A DNA stretch of 64,000 nt from Sphagnum magellanicum (Eukaryota > Streptophyta > Sphagnopsida > Sphagnales > Sphagnaceae), in contig CM038907.1 of assembly GCA_021904315.1 (NCBI GenBank), forward strand, positions 19,103,223 to 19,167,222. Reading direction: 5' to 3'. The position numbers and the translations under genes are program-made. The notes below the pieces were generated by a model that had not been told where the DNA came from, made no database searches, and saw only the letters and a program-made list of their open reading frames with translations. How positions within the stretch are numbered: position 1 is the stretch's first letter; every line of letters begins with the position of its first letter. This document shows positions 34,300-46,879 of this stretch, one piece after another.

Positions 34300-37200
34300 T
34301 CATCTTAGCCTCCTTTTGTGCATTGTATATATATGTGCATGCATATCTTTTTGGTTGATTAGTTTCTACCTTTGATTGGTTTTAGTATTTTTGTTTAATA
34401 AAGTTTATTATGGATTTAAACCCTTATGACAACGAACGTCACGACACTACATGTCATGACAACAATCAAGACAACACATATGAACTTGATGAATGCCATT
34501 ATTAGTTTAACACGTGTCATGAACTTGGTTTTCACAACTAAAAATAATGTAAACATTAATTCAACTCCTAAATACAAAACAATGCAACTCTCAATAATGA
34601 GCCTACTCACAAGGATACTACAATAAATGAAATAAAATGAACATTACATTGAGCTACATTTTCATACATATAAACTTGAGACATGGTTGAATGTAAACAT
34701 GGAAGTTGTATTATCAAATGTTGACCTTTGAAATAAGAATTGAAGCTCTTTCATAGAACAATGGATGATTCAATAATGACACCACTTTTAAAAGGATGTT
34801 ACAACAAATGATCAAGTAAAATCAAGACTATGTATGCTACATTTTAAAATACAAATCAAAACCTAAGATTTTCATATATTAATATAGACCAATCCTAGAA
34901 CTACATTTTAAAATAAAAATGAGTATAAAACTAATCTAACAATTGCATTTTCAGATTTAAATTAATAGGGTCAAATCAAGCTAAAAGGAATCACCTCGAA
35001 TATAACCAATTTTTTTTGACATGGTATAATTCTCATAAATTAACATAACATTGAAAATGTGTGCTGTATTTATACAATGCCTTTTCTAACACATCAATTT
35101 AAATCATTTGGATAAGTTTGAAAGTAAATCAATGATATAAGATATATTTTAACATGTTTTAAAATTTATAATAATTTTAATTATATATTTACGCATTGTT
35201 GTTCAACATTATCCTATGACTTTTCAGCCAATATTCTTATCATATGCCATGTCATCTTATCAAGATTAATCATAATTAATTCAAGAGGCATTGATGACTC
35301 CTATTACGCCAATTTCACCATGTATAAATATTTATATATTAGTATTTATATCAATCTAGGAGTTGCATTTTTAAATATACACTAGTATAATATCAATCCA
35401 ACAACTATTTTTTAAATAATACCAATACAAATGTGTAGATATGTTTGAGTTGAAACATTTTACTTCACTAATTCAAAATAGTTGATATGCATGTTCAATA
35501 AAATTAAAGAAATAAATGGTGATAAATTTACTTCAAGTTAGAAAATATTTTGTTATTGTCTTAAGTACATAGTTAATGCTCTATGAAATAATTCTTCTAA
35601 TAGATCTTAGCCTTCAATGCTATGATGTATCGGTTCAACATTAATTTGATGCCTTTCATGAACATGTTGAGAGTTTTTTTTGCAATTTGAAATCAATTAT
35701 TTACACATGAACATTTGTTTGTGAAATTCCCTTTCCAATCTCAACAAATTATATAGAATGCAAACACAAACAAAGGGGTCAAGTATGAAAGCCACATGTA
35801 AGTTGGATTTATTGAAGAATTCTTTATAGGTTTTTTTTAGAAATTTGAAAAAAATTCAACAAAGTTTAAATCATCCCCATTTATGTTTTCAATTATATAC
35901 CCAAAATTCAATGTTGACCCTCCTCCTTAAAGAGGATCATGATCATGAAATTAAAATATATTCATTATCACCAATGAAATATGGAAGATAATGTCCATTT
36001 GTTATACACCCTTAACATCTAACAAGTCAAGTTATATTGCACACATATGTACAATAATCATTCATAAATCCAAGTAAACCCACAAACACATTTGTAATTT
36101 TTTAATTACAACCAATAATTGTTTGGGATACCATGTTACAAACTTTAGTTTTAAAGTAATAATAATAATTTGCAAATGCAACATGTTTAATTATGGTAAT
36201 ATGAATCCCATTAATGGCCTCTTGAATATATGGTTACGTACATTAGTTTTTAAATTTTGTATTACAAGTTGCATTTTTGAAATTGCTAATCATTTAATAA
36301 CAAACTTGTACATGGCCTAATTGCCTACACAAATTCATGAATAACCACGGAAACATTAAACTTTCCAATGCCAAAAATTCATTACATATGAGAAGATTAA
36401 AACCTTGAGCAAGCTTGTATATCGAACAAGTTATTTGAATTTTGACAAGGATTGTTTAATAATAATTCATGTCTTGTATAATCAACAATGACCTTAATTA
36501 CTCAACAAATTGAAATAAAAGACTTTACTCACCTTGAAATTTTTAACCCATTTTTTCATCATCATATGTTTTTAGGAGAGATTGAAAAAATCATGTGGTT
36601 GATCTTGGTTTCGCCCAATGACCAATGTCAATGTTTAGAAAACACATAACTAGTGACAAATGATAACTATGCAACAAAATAGTCAAAAAGCATTGAATAT
36701 ATGGGAGGGTCATTTACATTGTGCATAAACTAATTCTTGAAATTCAACAAAGGAAAATCAAGAAAAAGAATTTCAAGAAGCTCAAACATGGTCACAAAAC
36801 AATTAAAAATATGAATGTGTTATTTTATGATAGTGATACAAATATAGTTGTGCAATGAAACAAACTTGTGAACCTATGGTAACAAAACAAGAACTTTAAT
36901 GTAACCCATTCTTAAGAACATGTTAGGACAATGAGAATGACAACAAAAAAGAGTCACAAACAATGAAACAAACTAAAAAAACAATAACATTCATTAAAAA
37001 AAAAAACTAAGTGAAAAAACTTGCTTTTAGTTCATGCTTGTGTAATGTACAACAATAGCAAAAAACAACTTGTAAATCACAAAGACACAAAGACATAAAC
37101 AAGATAGTGGAATCATTACAAGGTTGCAAAAACATAAAGATGTAAAAAAATTTGCAAAATTGTTGACATGTTGTAGAGACAAAAAAGTTCATGCTTGTGC

Positions 37201-37920
37201 ATTGTAAACATAACTTGCAGGCCACAAAAACACAAAGATACAAAGAAAATTGCAAAATTGTTCAAGTCGCACAAATAAAAAGATGTAGACAAAAAATCTC
37301 AAAACATTGAATGATGATGTGAAATTGACATAGAAAAAACAAGTAATGGAGAGATGACGGATTGTGGCCTATGTGAATTGTTGAAAATTTGTTAGTGATT
37401 AAGGTGATGAGAAATCAATGCTTCCGACCACTTTTGCTTTTGGTGTGAACGTTGTTACTTTTTGGTTAGTACTTAGGTTAATGTTGATGTTAGACACCAT
37501 GCTATTCATAATGTTAGCCTAACTTAACACTAGATGTCTAACATCATCATGTGTGAATTGCCTTTTATATAGGTGGGTCAAAAGGAAGCAATTCTATAAT
37601 TTTATTTTGGGAGTGCAACCCTTCTTTTTGGGGGGGAACTATCCAAACTTCTAGAGTTTTTTTTTTGTGATGAACCAATCAAAATGTCTAATTACTCCCC
37701 TCCCCAAAAAAGAAATCAGGGCACACACCACAACTATTTAGTAGAAGTATCAATTTTCACAATTGAAAGTAGGTGTCAAGTCTGTGGCGAATCGTAAAGG
37801 TTTTAACATTTTCAATGGGGGTCATGTGGCATAATTTCATGGATCCCGGGAGAACCTCATAAGATCCCCAGACAGCGGACATTTTTTTCATAAGGTGATA
37901 TGAAAAAGTAAATTTAAAAA
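34300..37920. other. AT-rich intergenic DNA, no gene recognised
   Basis: No domain, splice pattern or structured repeat could be supported on either strand. 37010-37270 has loosely repeated phrases such as GTTCATGCTTGTG and AACACAAAGAYA about 170 bp apart. A (TA)n run lies at about 37926-37946. Confidence 0.55.
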
Positions 37921-38082
37921 AAAATTATATATATATATATATATATTCTAAAAGCACAGTTGCCATTTTCACAGTGTACTCAGAGGAGGGCACCTTATAA
38001 CTTATAACCATGAAAGTTTCTTTGCCGAGAGGAGGAACTTTTCAGATTTAGAATGTTGTGCTTTATGCTCAGTAAAGTCGTC

Positions 38083-38166
38083 AGGGGAGGGCATTCTCAG
38101 AATTAGGGGCCACCTCGGCTTCATCTCGTGGGGGCCCCTTATTCTGAGAATGAATGCCCTCCCCTT
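38083..38166. repeat. GC-rich inverted repeat (long hairpin)
   Basis: The left arm 38083-38111 (AGGGGAGGGCATTCTCAGAA then TTAGGGGCC) pairs with 38133-38166. The right arm has one mismatch and a 4-base ATTC insertion, around a ~20-base loop. It is GC-rich in AT-rich surroundings and sits ~150 bp upstream of a TATA-like sequence. It could be a hairpin RNA source or mobile-element debris. Confidence 0.75.
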
Positions 38167-38304
38167 ATGGCTTTCCCGAACACAAAAATCTCTACTTAGA
38201 GGGAGGAATTTTCCAGTGGGTATTACATCATGGTTGGTGAGTGGGACTCACTCAGCCTCTCCACTTGTCCTACTCACGCAACATGAACTAAAAGTCGGGC
38301 ATGA

Positions 38305-38330
38305 AAATGCCTCTCTATATATACAAAGGC
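38305..38330 (+). promoter_or_regulatory. TATA-like promoter candidate
   Basis: CTCTATATATAC occurs in a locally GC-richer block (38000-38950) downstream of the inverted repeat. Plus-strand sequence to about 38945 contains short open stretches but no domain I recognise. The call rests on the TATA word alone. Confidence 0.25.
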
Positions 38331-38349
38331 ATTAGATATTGGGCACTTT

Positions 38350-39496
38350 GTGACTCTGGACAGGGTTCATGTTTTCCCAAAGTTTTTTTTTGGCTCTCTT
38401 CATTTGGTCTCTGTTGTCACTTAATTCTTGAAAACAAGTCAAAAATTTGCTTGGTGTGTCAATTAATTTTTTTTTTAAAAAAAACATATTTTCAGCTTGT
38501 AAGGCACTTAAGTTTTATCGTAGTGATTAATCTTGTGACAGAAAATATTAAACCGACCAAAGGTCTTGAATGCTTCCCATTTAATATTTTCCTCTTGTGA
38601 CATGCAAAAATATTCAACAACTCTTTTCGAAAAATGCAGCGTTTGCCTTGTTTGCAGGGTACAGGATGTCACTTTTACTTCATTTCAAACGTTTGACATG
38701 GTCTCTACCCCCTCTCCTCTGGCCAGCCCCCACCCCAATTGCTTTTGGCCTTTCCATTGCATGTGCGTGATGGACTTAGTGGGGGCTTACTTGTGCGCGT
38801 AACGACGACTTTTATTATGTTGCATTTCTTTTTTTTTTCTACTTGTGGTTCTTTCGTTGCACTTCACTTGCTTGTGCCAGAATCTCCTAGTTTTACTAGC
38901 AAAAGTTTGACAATTGTCTTTTTTTTAAATGCTAAAGTGAAGTGATTTTTTGGGGCTTCGATTGCAAAAAGTTGGGGAAAAGGGTAAATTTTTTTGGAGA
39001 TATCTATATTTGGTTCCCTTAAGTGTGGGGTAGAAATAATACATAATAACCTACTTGTAATTTCTAAATTATACTAATAGGTTTCTTGAGGATATGAATC
39101 ATATTTTCCATTGCCATGAGGTTTCATGCAATTATATTTATCACCTTGAAATATGGTCTCTTGTCACCCTTGAATCCAACATTCAAATATTTCAAACTTT
39201 ATCTTATTTTTCCCCAAACAATTTCATAATTGCACATTCAAATATCCCTCAAATAGCCCTTTAATAACATCGTTTGAAAAACCCTTAATTCATCCCTATT
39301 TGCCTCAATTTTTTAAAGTCTTACAAATCACATGGTTCACCATGTGATTCAACATGCACATTAATTTGTGCAAATATTTTTCTAATGAGTCACCATGTGT
39401 GAGTCATGCATATTAATGTGAGTAAATTTTTTTTTCATGAATTATTATGTGTGAATCATGCACATTAATTGAAGTTATGATTAATTAATGATGATT
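38350..39496. other. Unassigned DNA upstream of element B
   Basis: 38350-38950 is T-rich with short open stretches of no recognised family. 38950-39496 is AT-rich, with repeated phrases such as CACCATGTGTGA and TCATGCACATTAAT. Nothing coding is supported. Confidence 0.5.
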
Positions 39497-40025
39497 GTTA
39501 AGAAAAAGAAATACAACAATAAGCATATAGGCAAGTCAATAAACAGTATGACAATATACTCGAATTGATATGGTAACATATCATTATGATAAGACAATAG
39601 TCGATTTGTGGCAAGTCGATTTGCCAGATAGTTAAGCTGTTATAACCATTTTGGGAGAATATAAAATACATTTCAACTCACTTTAAAGGGGTTTGAATGA
39701 TGATTGTCTGTATGTTTATGCAATTCTTTTAAGAAAGAGAGCAAGGAAAGGAGTTATGAGAGGAAGGAAGGGAGAAAAACATTGTAGAACATGGTTTATA
39801 AAAATATTAAAAATGTTTTGTCTTCCATTCTTGTGATGTAGCATTGTATGTGGATTTAATTGAATGAACTTCCAAACTTAAAAAGGATTGAATGTTGTCT
39901 TGGTCAATATGCTTACATGGTACTCATTTTAATGGAGTAGGACAAGGACCCAATAGTGATATAGAGGTAGTTAATTTATTCATGAAAAATTAGAATTAAC
40001 ATTTGCAAAACTATATCACTAACAT
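39497..40025 (+). repeat. Probable 5' LTR of element B
   Basis: The right boundary is set by a primer-binding-like site directly downstream; the LTR would end CTAACA at 40025. A TATA-like ATATAAAATAC lies at about 39658, and a T-rich R/U5-like segment follows near 39815. The left boundary (TGTTAAGAAAA at 39497) is a guess, because no matching 3' LTR was found. Confidence 0.5.
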
Positions 40026-40046
40026 TTGGTGACCATGTTGGGGATA
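40026..40046 (+). promoter_or_regulatory. Primer binding site-like sequence of element B
   Basis: TTTGGTGACCATGTTGGGGA lies at the LTR/internal junction. It has the layout of the TGGCGCC...GGGGA class of Ty3/Gypsy primer sites (tRNA-Asp type in plant Athila/Tat elements), with several C-to-T-like differences. It sits ~90 bp before the first long open stretch. Confidence 0.5.
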
Positions 40047-40133
40047 ATTCAATTTGTTGTTGGAGAAATTGGAGGATTTAGGATGTAGTTTCTCAAAATT
40101 CATGTAAGATTTTTCCACATTACAATTAAGTTA

Positions 40134-41450
40134 ATGGAAATTGAAAAAGGGAAAGTGGAAATTGATGAAATTGATTTTGGATTTTGCTTGATACATGTTT
40201 TTTATAGGGTATTACCTTGTGGATACACAAATTTGATAGGTGCTTATATAATTGAAAGAAAACATAATAGAGTGAATAAGATGACTATTTTGGGGGTTAA
40301 ACAAGTATTAGTTTTTCTAAATTTATTCACTTATTATGAACAAAATATGGCAAAATCAATGATATTTCTGGATTATTATAATAATTTCTATGAAGGACAT
40401 CATGAAAAATGGTAAATTATGACTCTTGTTGAAAGAGAAGATGAATGGATGAAAGAAAGTATAATTGTAGAAGAAGCTAAACAAAGATTAAAAATAAATT
40501 GTAGTTATGGGTGGAATTTCCAAAAGTATTTGTATACACCAAAGAATGCATTAGAATTAAATGAATGGGGTAATTTTTAAAAGAGATTTAAAACATACAA
40601 AAATTAGTTATTAAGAAAATAGATGGTGGTACTGAGGTGTGGTGTATACAAGATAGATCATTAATTATTGATGCTACCAATTTGACAAAATATAGAAGAT
40701 GGTTACCAGTAATTATATGCATAATCACATTAATTTCTATAAAGAAATTTTTTGCAACGCATCATTTGATTCAGTTCTTGGATAGAAGAAAATTTATTAA
40801 ACCCAACATTAATGCATTAATTTTAAAATGGATACCAAGTGATATGCTTTAGGCACCTAGGTCTATGGGTTCTGAATATGTCATGAGAACAAGAGGGAAT
40901 GAAGAATCCATTTTCGAAATAATTAAATCAAAAGAATTTTGGTCTATAATCATGATTCCAAAATTGTATGGGAATTAAAAAGTGGGAGTGACAATAAAAA
41001 TGGTTATAAAAAAGAAACATGAATTTTGTTTGGAACCTATGTCAGATAGAAATAAAAAAAGAGAAGATAACAATAAATTGAGAGACTAGAGAAAAGAAAA
41101 TCGAAAGGAAGTTAAAGAGGCTGTTATTGTAGCCTGACAATTTATTACACAGAAAAGATAGAGAGGTTTTGGTGTAATATTTAATTCACCAATAGCATAT
41201 CAAGTACTTCAACCTATAGAAGAAGAGGTGATTATAGTTACTCAAATTGATATTGAGGAAGTAAATAGATCGACAAGTGATGGGACTCAATAATTTACAC
41301 AAATGGGCTCACCAAATGTTGATCATGAATATCAAGAACCAACTGAAGAATCAAATACGTTCTTATTGAATACACCAAAGATTATTGACAATGCATTTGG
41401 AACAATTGATTGGGTGATAGAAGAAAGGTGGCCTCGAATACCAAGGTGGT
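40134..41450 (+). pseudogene. Element B 5' leader coding region, unrecognised
   Basis: The first open piece, 40134-40415, starts MEIEKGKVEIDEIDFGF and includes HVFYRVLPCGYTNLIGAYI. Further broken pieces continue past 41300. No domain was recognised. Its place directly after the primer site and before gag makes it an N-terminal gag extension or separate leader protein. A-rich codon use matches the rest of element B. Stops are frequent after 40415. Confidence 0.45.
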
Positions 41451-41639
41451 AAATCAGTGAAAACTTAGAGTGACAATGGAAGTTGTGATCAACCATTAAA
41501 TAGAGAGCTATTTGGAACAACTCCAATTACTGAATTGTTGAATACAATAATTTTGTCAATTCGACAACCAACAACTATTACAACTGTGATGAACATGAAT
41601 CCATTCATGGTTGTCCTACCTACAAATGTTTTGTGCATT

Positions 41640-42080
41640 CAACTATCGAAATATCATGACAATGATGATCATGTTATACATATTTGACAACTAATTAAAG
41701 TATGTGTGACTAATGGAAAAGATATGGATGATCATAAACTACAATATTTTCCAAATTCTCTTAGAGGGAAATCTATTGATTGGTTTGTTAGGTATAAGAC
41801 TATTCGTCTAGTAGCAACATGGAATGAAGTACAACATGCTTTCATCAATTGATTTAGTGAGATTTGTAATAAAGGACAAGTGGTTGCAACTTTGAAATAT
41901 GCAAAATAGAAAAAATATGAGTTTGTAGAAGACTACTATGACAGAATTTTGTGACTTTGTGTGATTATTCCATCACAACCACATGATATTTATTTAAGAG
42001 AAGCTTTTAGAAAGGATTGAGAACCAAAGTCAAAATGGCCATTATAAGTATGTTGTGAAGAACTTTGGCAAAAGTAGTAG
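41640..42080 (+). pseudogene. Element B gag capsid-like region
   Basis: The plus strand reads LQYFPNSLRGKSIDWFVRY, TWNEVQHAFIN, then F, QVVATLKYAK and YEFVEDYYDRIL. These are the order and wording of a plant retrotransposon gag domain (the LPxSLxGxAxxWF and F..RF..I signature regions). Gag forms the particle. Stops and a frame change interrupt it after ~41960. Confidence 0.7.
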
Positions 42081-42239
42081 AGTTGGCAATTATGACAAAA
42101 GAAAATATGCCAGTAAGAAAGAAAAGTATATTGAAATATTGTTAAGATTCTAACATTGAAAAATTAGAAGATTATAACGAAGAAGAAAAATGGAGACCAA
42201 AGAAGAAAGACAAAAAAATCACTCTTAAACTATTAGAAG

Positions 42240-42680
42240 AAGTGTGTATTGTCAAAATTGTTATAATCAAGGACACCTTACAAAAGAATGTAAATTATTG
42301 AACAAAACTTGTTAGATATGCAAACAAAATGATCATAACACTGATCAATGTCCCAACAAAGCAGTGCTTGGAAGATGTCTTTCAAGGCAAATTGTTCCAG
42401 TGCATGTGGTATAAACAAAAACAACTATAAGAATATAACACACCAAATAATCAATTTGGAAATCGATAATATAATTCAAGACCAAATGGTCAAAACTAGT
42501 GAAATAATGGTTAGAAGAATCATAATAACCAATATAACCAACATGGTTATAATCAAAATAATAAAATTTGGTAGAATGGAGTAAAGTGTTTTTGTTGTCG
42601 TAAAGAAGGACATGTAAAAGCTAAATGTCTTATGTGGAAGAAAGTAATGGAAGAGGAAGAGAAGAATTCCAAACCGAAAG
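42240..42680 (+). pseudogene. Element B gag zinc-knuckle region, three CCHC motifs
   Basis: There are three C-x2-C-x4-H-x4-C motifs. CQNCYNQGHLTKEC lies near 42252-42293. A second is interrupted by one TAG (C, stop, ICKQNDHNTDQC) near 42308-42352. CFCCRKEGHVKAKC lies near 42590-42628. An Asn/Gln-rich segment separates the second and third. Three knuckles are more than the usual one or two of plant Gypsy gag. They bind nucleic acid during packaging. Confidence 0.72.
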
Positions 42681-43469
42681 TTGGAATTAATGTTACTATG
42701 GTTGAATGGGACCAACTGGTTATTGATGTGTGTGTGACCACATGAGGTCAAAGGACAAGTATGCTAGTAAAGGAACCTCTAGAGAAAGAGGTCAATCTTA
42801 CAAGGAGTCAACAAACCAAATGGGAGAAAGAAAAGAAGGTTCATTTGGATGTAGTTGAAGAACTATAGAAAATTCAAAAGTTTGAAGATAAACCCATTGA
42901 AGTAGAAGCGTTACTTGTCAACTTGGAACCGGCCAAGTTGTTTTTTCAACCAAGAGGGCTAAATGGAAAGGTGCCATTGGGAATGACGAAGGAAATCAAT
43001 TTGCTAAGTGGTCACAAAGGGTCAACTAAATTGACTAATCGATATGCTAAGCTAGCAAGAGCTCACATACCAACCAAAGTGGACACATTGACAAGAGAAG
43101 TTGATATGATAGGAAGTAAACATATTATGAATCGAAGTGACAAATTGACAAGAAAGGTTGATTTGATGAAGGCAAGTGAATCACAGGGAGTTGACAATAG
43201 TTAGACAAGGACCAAGATAGAATGACTATATATAGTGTAGTGGCAAACTGAAATGGAATGTTTGAGACATTGAATGGGTATGGAATTAATTTGAACTCAA
43301 TAATAAAAGCTATAAAAGCAATTATGAATTTGCAATTGGAAGTGAAGTTGGGATAGTTAATGAAAATTTGTCTTCAATTAAGGGCGATGGTGGAAAAGTC
43401 TTTAATCAAAATGAAAGAAGATTAAGTTGCAGATGTTTGCAAAGTAACAACAAAGGTTGAAAATTTTGA

Positions 43470-43760
43470 TGAAACTATATAAGTTGTTCAAGTTCGGGTG
43501 GGAAAATTTGCAGTAAAGGATGTGTTATTAGACAGTGGTTTCAATGTGAACATTATCTCAAAGAGTTTGAGAAAGAAACTTGGATTGAAAAGACTTCAAT
43601 TGGCTCCATTTGTGGTGCGAATGGTTAACCGATGGAAGGTGTAACCAATTGCTTTTATTAGAAATTTGAAAGTCAACTTGGCAAGTTGTGATTATAAAAT
43701 TTCAATCAGTGTTGAATATGGAGAATGGAATGGAAGCTTATTCCATGTTATTGGGACGAC
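43470..43760 (+). pseudogene. Element B aspartic protease
   Basis: VRVGKFAVKDVLLDSGFNV then NIIS (43490-43560) is a retropepsin active site of DSG type, followed by a hydrophobic segment and downstream VVRMVNRWKV. It cleaves the polyprotein. The frame stops at ~43643, and later text shifts frame. The GRPW-like segment expected downstream is visible near 43755 (GRPWAEIG). Confidence 0.6.
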
Positions 43761-43899
43761 CATGGGCTGAAATTGGTTAAAGCTCCTCACAATTGGGGCG
43801 ATAGTACCCTCATTATTATTTAGGAGAACAAATTGTGATGTTAAATACAATAAAACAAGCCAGTATTCATTCATCATTACAACTGAAGAATTCAGGAGG

Positions 43900-45010
43900 A
43901 AAGATTGTCAAAACAAGAAAAGGAACAACTTTATAATGCAGTACCAAAATTATGGCATGTAGGGGAAGTAGCATTTGAAAAATTATATTTCTTGAAAGAA
44001 ATAAATTGTGGTACGTTACAACTAGAAGACATAATTGATTATCCAATGTATTTTTATGAACATCAACTAGGAGAAGCTTTAATATTGGATGAAACTACCG
44101 ACGTCATTATCAAAGATAAAAAAATTGTTGGTTGGATAGTAACAACTAAAGAATAATTAGTTAAACTTAAGTTGGGAAGCAAAGAAGAACCTAAAGAGTT
44201 ATAATTAATGTCATACTAATTACCAAGTGTATTTCAAGCACAAATTTAAAACGTGTTAATGGAGTACATACATGTTTTCGCATGGAGCTATAAGGAATTA
44301 AAAGGAATTCCAAGAAAAGTATGTGAACATAAAATTGAACTAATGGTGAATGTTCAATTAGTTAAACAAAAACAATACAGAATGAATCCAAATTATGCAT
44401 TAAAGGCTCATAGAAGACCTTGATAAATTATTGGACACTAGATTTTTATATCCTATAAAAACCACCCTATGGTTATCCCCTCTAGTAATTGTGCCAAAAA
44501 GAAATGGCAAATTGCATATATGTGTGGATTACCATAAATTAAATGTCCAAACCAAGAAGGATCCATTTTTGTTACTTTTCTTGGATTTAATTCTTGATTT
44601 AATGGCCAGACATGAAATGTATTCATTTATGGATGATTATAACAATTATAACCAAGTTAAAATGGTAGAAAAAAAAATAAAGAATGGATTATTTAATGTT
44701 CCTGCCACATTCAAAAAGTGGTGACCAAAGCCTTTAAGGAATATTTGAATAAGTTTATGCAAGTAAACTTGGACGATTTTAGTGCATATGGAAGTAAAGA
44801 AGACCATTTTGGTCAATTACAAAAATTCTTGGAATAATGTAAAAGAAATGGCATAAGTCTTAACCTAGAAAAATATGCATTTAATGTTAATTTGGGTGTT
44901 CTACTTGGACACATTGTTGGTAGTGATGGATTATTAGTGGACCCCAGAGAAATTACTACAATCACTATAATGTTAGTACCAATTAACGTGAAAGAAATAA
45001 AAAGATTTTT
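43900..45010 (+). pseudogene. Element B reverse transcriptase
   Basis: An open piece at 43905-44156 precedes the RT. HVFAWSYKELKGIP lies near 44270. The frame of 44431-44724 reads LSPLVIVPKRNGKLHICVDY then HKLN, and EMYSFMDDYNNYNQ. The catalytic region near 44766 reads VNLDDFSAYG, so the Tyr of YxDD is Asn here. LGHIVGSDGLLVDP follows. Stops and frame changes separate the parts. The YxDD change alone would probably impair the enzyme. Confidence 0.78.
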
Positions 45011-45560
45011 GGGAGTAGTTGGTTTCTATTGGCATTATTTTTGCAGCTTTGCTAACAAAACAACACCCATGTGCAAACTGTTAAGGAAAGATGAAGAATT
45101 CAAATGGACTGAAGCTTGTAATAAATCTTGGGAGTGGATGAAAACATCTATGACATGTTTGCTAGTGTCAATGGTACCAAATTGGAAAATCAAATTTCAT
45201 GTGTATACTGATGCATCGAACTTTGTTCTAGGGATTATGTTAGGTCAAAACCTAGATAATACCATTGAGAAATCAATATATATGCAAGTAGATTTATGAA
45301 TAGTATACAAAAACTGAAAAGGAAACTTTAATTAAGATATATGTTATGAAGAAAATCAAACATTATTTGTTAGGAAATAATTTTAATTTTAGTGTAGATC
45401 ATTAGGCATTATTGTATCTGATGAACAAACCAACAATAACAGGTCAAATTGCCATATGGCTTTTACTACTATAAGAGTTTGGTTTTAAAATTATCTACAA
45501 ATTGGATCAAGTTCATTTTTTACTATATCACCTATCCAAAATCAGTCATGGAGAACCAAC
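45010..45560 (+). pseudogene. Element B RNase H
   Basis: The frame 44892-45299 continues from RT through EIKRFLGVVGFYWHYFCSFA and LLRKDEEFKWTEAC. It then reads KIKFHVYTDASNFVLGIMLG, with the first catalytic Asp in TDAS. After stops, text corresponding to the later acidic motif (VDH near 45400) and QIAIWL-like wording continues. It degrades RNA in RNA:DNA hybrids. Confidence 0.72.
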
Positions 45561-45779
45561 AAAAGGGGTAGATGATCAGTTACCTAACGTTCATTCATTT
45601 AATGTGGGAATTGATTGGTATGGTCCAATCATAAAATATTTTTAAAAATGATATTTTGATAACGATATACCTAAAAAAGAAAGAAGTTGAATAATCATAA
45701 GGGTTAGGCCCTACATATTATGTGATGGAAAACCATATAAGTTAGGACCAGATGGGGTCCTATGACAATGTTTATTTCT

Positions 45780-46800
45780 AGGAGAGGTGTTTAAAATATT
45801 GGAAGATTTCCATGAAGGGCCGACTAGTTGGCATTTTGGCATAAATACTATTATTAAAAAATTATTATCTTCAAGCTATTGGTGGCCCACTATGCATAAA
45901 AATGCTATTGAATTATGTCAAAATTGTGACATTTGCCAATGTTTAGAGCCTATATGGTGAAGTGGTAAAGGGCCACTCAAACTGGTTATGGCATTTGAAC
46001 TTTTCATGAAATGGGGTTTTGATTTTATGGGACTAGTCAAAGCGACAACAAGATATATTGGAAATCAATATATCATAATATCAATTGATTATTTTACTAA
46101 ATGGGTAGAATCAAAAGCATCTCATGACAACATAGCTAAAAACACCGTTAAATTTATTTATGAACAAATTACTACTCACTTTGGCTGCCCGACCCATCTT
46201 GTAAGTGATTAAGGCAGTCGTTTCATTAATAAAATTATTGAAATACTTGTGGAAAAATTTATCATTTCACATCATAAGTCGACTTTTTACTATCTGCAAG
46301 GGGATGAGCAAGTTGAGTTGATTAACAAAACATTGGGTAAAATATTAACTTGGTGGATTGGGATGTAATGTTAGCCATTGCTTTACGGGCATATTGAATG
46401 GCTTATAAAATGACAACTCAATATACACCTTTCAAGTTGGTTTATGGTATTCAACCAATTATGCCAGCATAATTTGTGCTCCCAACCAAAAGAATTTGCG
46501 ATTTACCGCATGAAGTTCTAGACAAAGCTATCCGAGTAAATATGGAAGATTTATTTAGATTGGATGAAACTTGTTGGCAAGCCAGTGAAAATATTAACCA
46601 TATTCAATTGTTACACGAGGAATAGAGGGATGAAAATGGGAAGATGAAAAATTTGAATGAAGGAGAGTTAGTACTATAGATGTGTGAAACCACAAAAATA
46701 AAAGGAGATAAATTTACATTACCTTGGAAGGGTCCTTTTAAAATACAAAAAATGTTTGATAATAACACTATGGAGTTATCAACCATAAGTGATGGGGGGG
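45780..46800 (+). pseudogene. Element B integrase
   Basis: The zinc-binding end is complete: FHEGP, WHFG and CQNCDIC (about 45810-45940). The core shows WGFDFMGL (first Asp), the conserved IDYFTKWVESK, LVSD before a TAA stop and GSRF (second Asp), and QVELINKTL (Glu), so the D,D,E residues are all readable. The C-terminal part includes LPWKGPFKI near 46720. It joins element cDNA to the genome. In-frame stops make this copy inactive. No chromodomain was seen. Confidence 0.78.
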
Positions 46801-46879
46801 GGTAAAGAGAACAAATATTAACAAACTAAAAACCTACCATTATAATAATCCACCAACCAATGTAATAATAACAGCAATT

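Noticed and set aside
34300..34640. Search for a 3' LTR of element A matching 24433
   Set aside because: No shared LTR beginning or TATA region was found, so the pair is not called.
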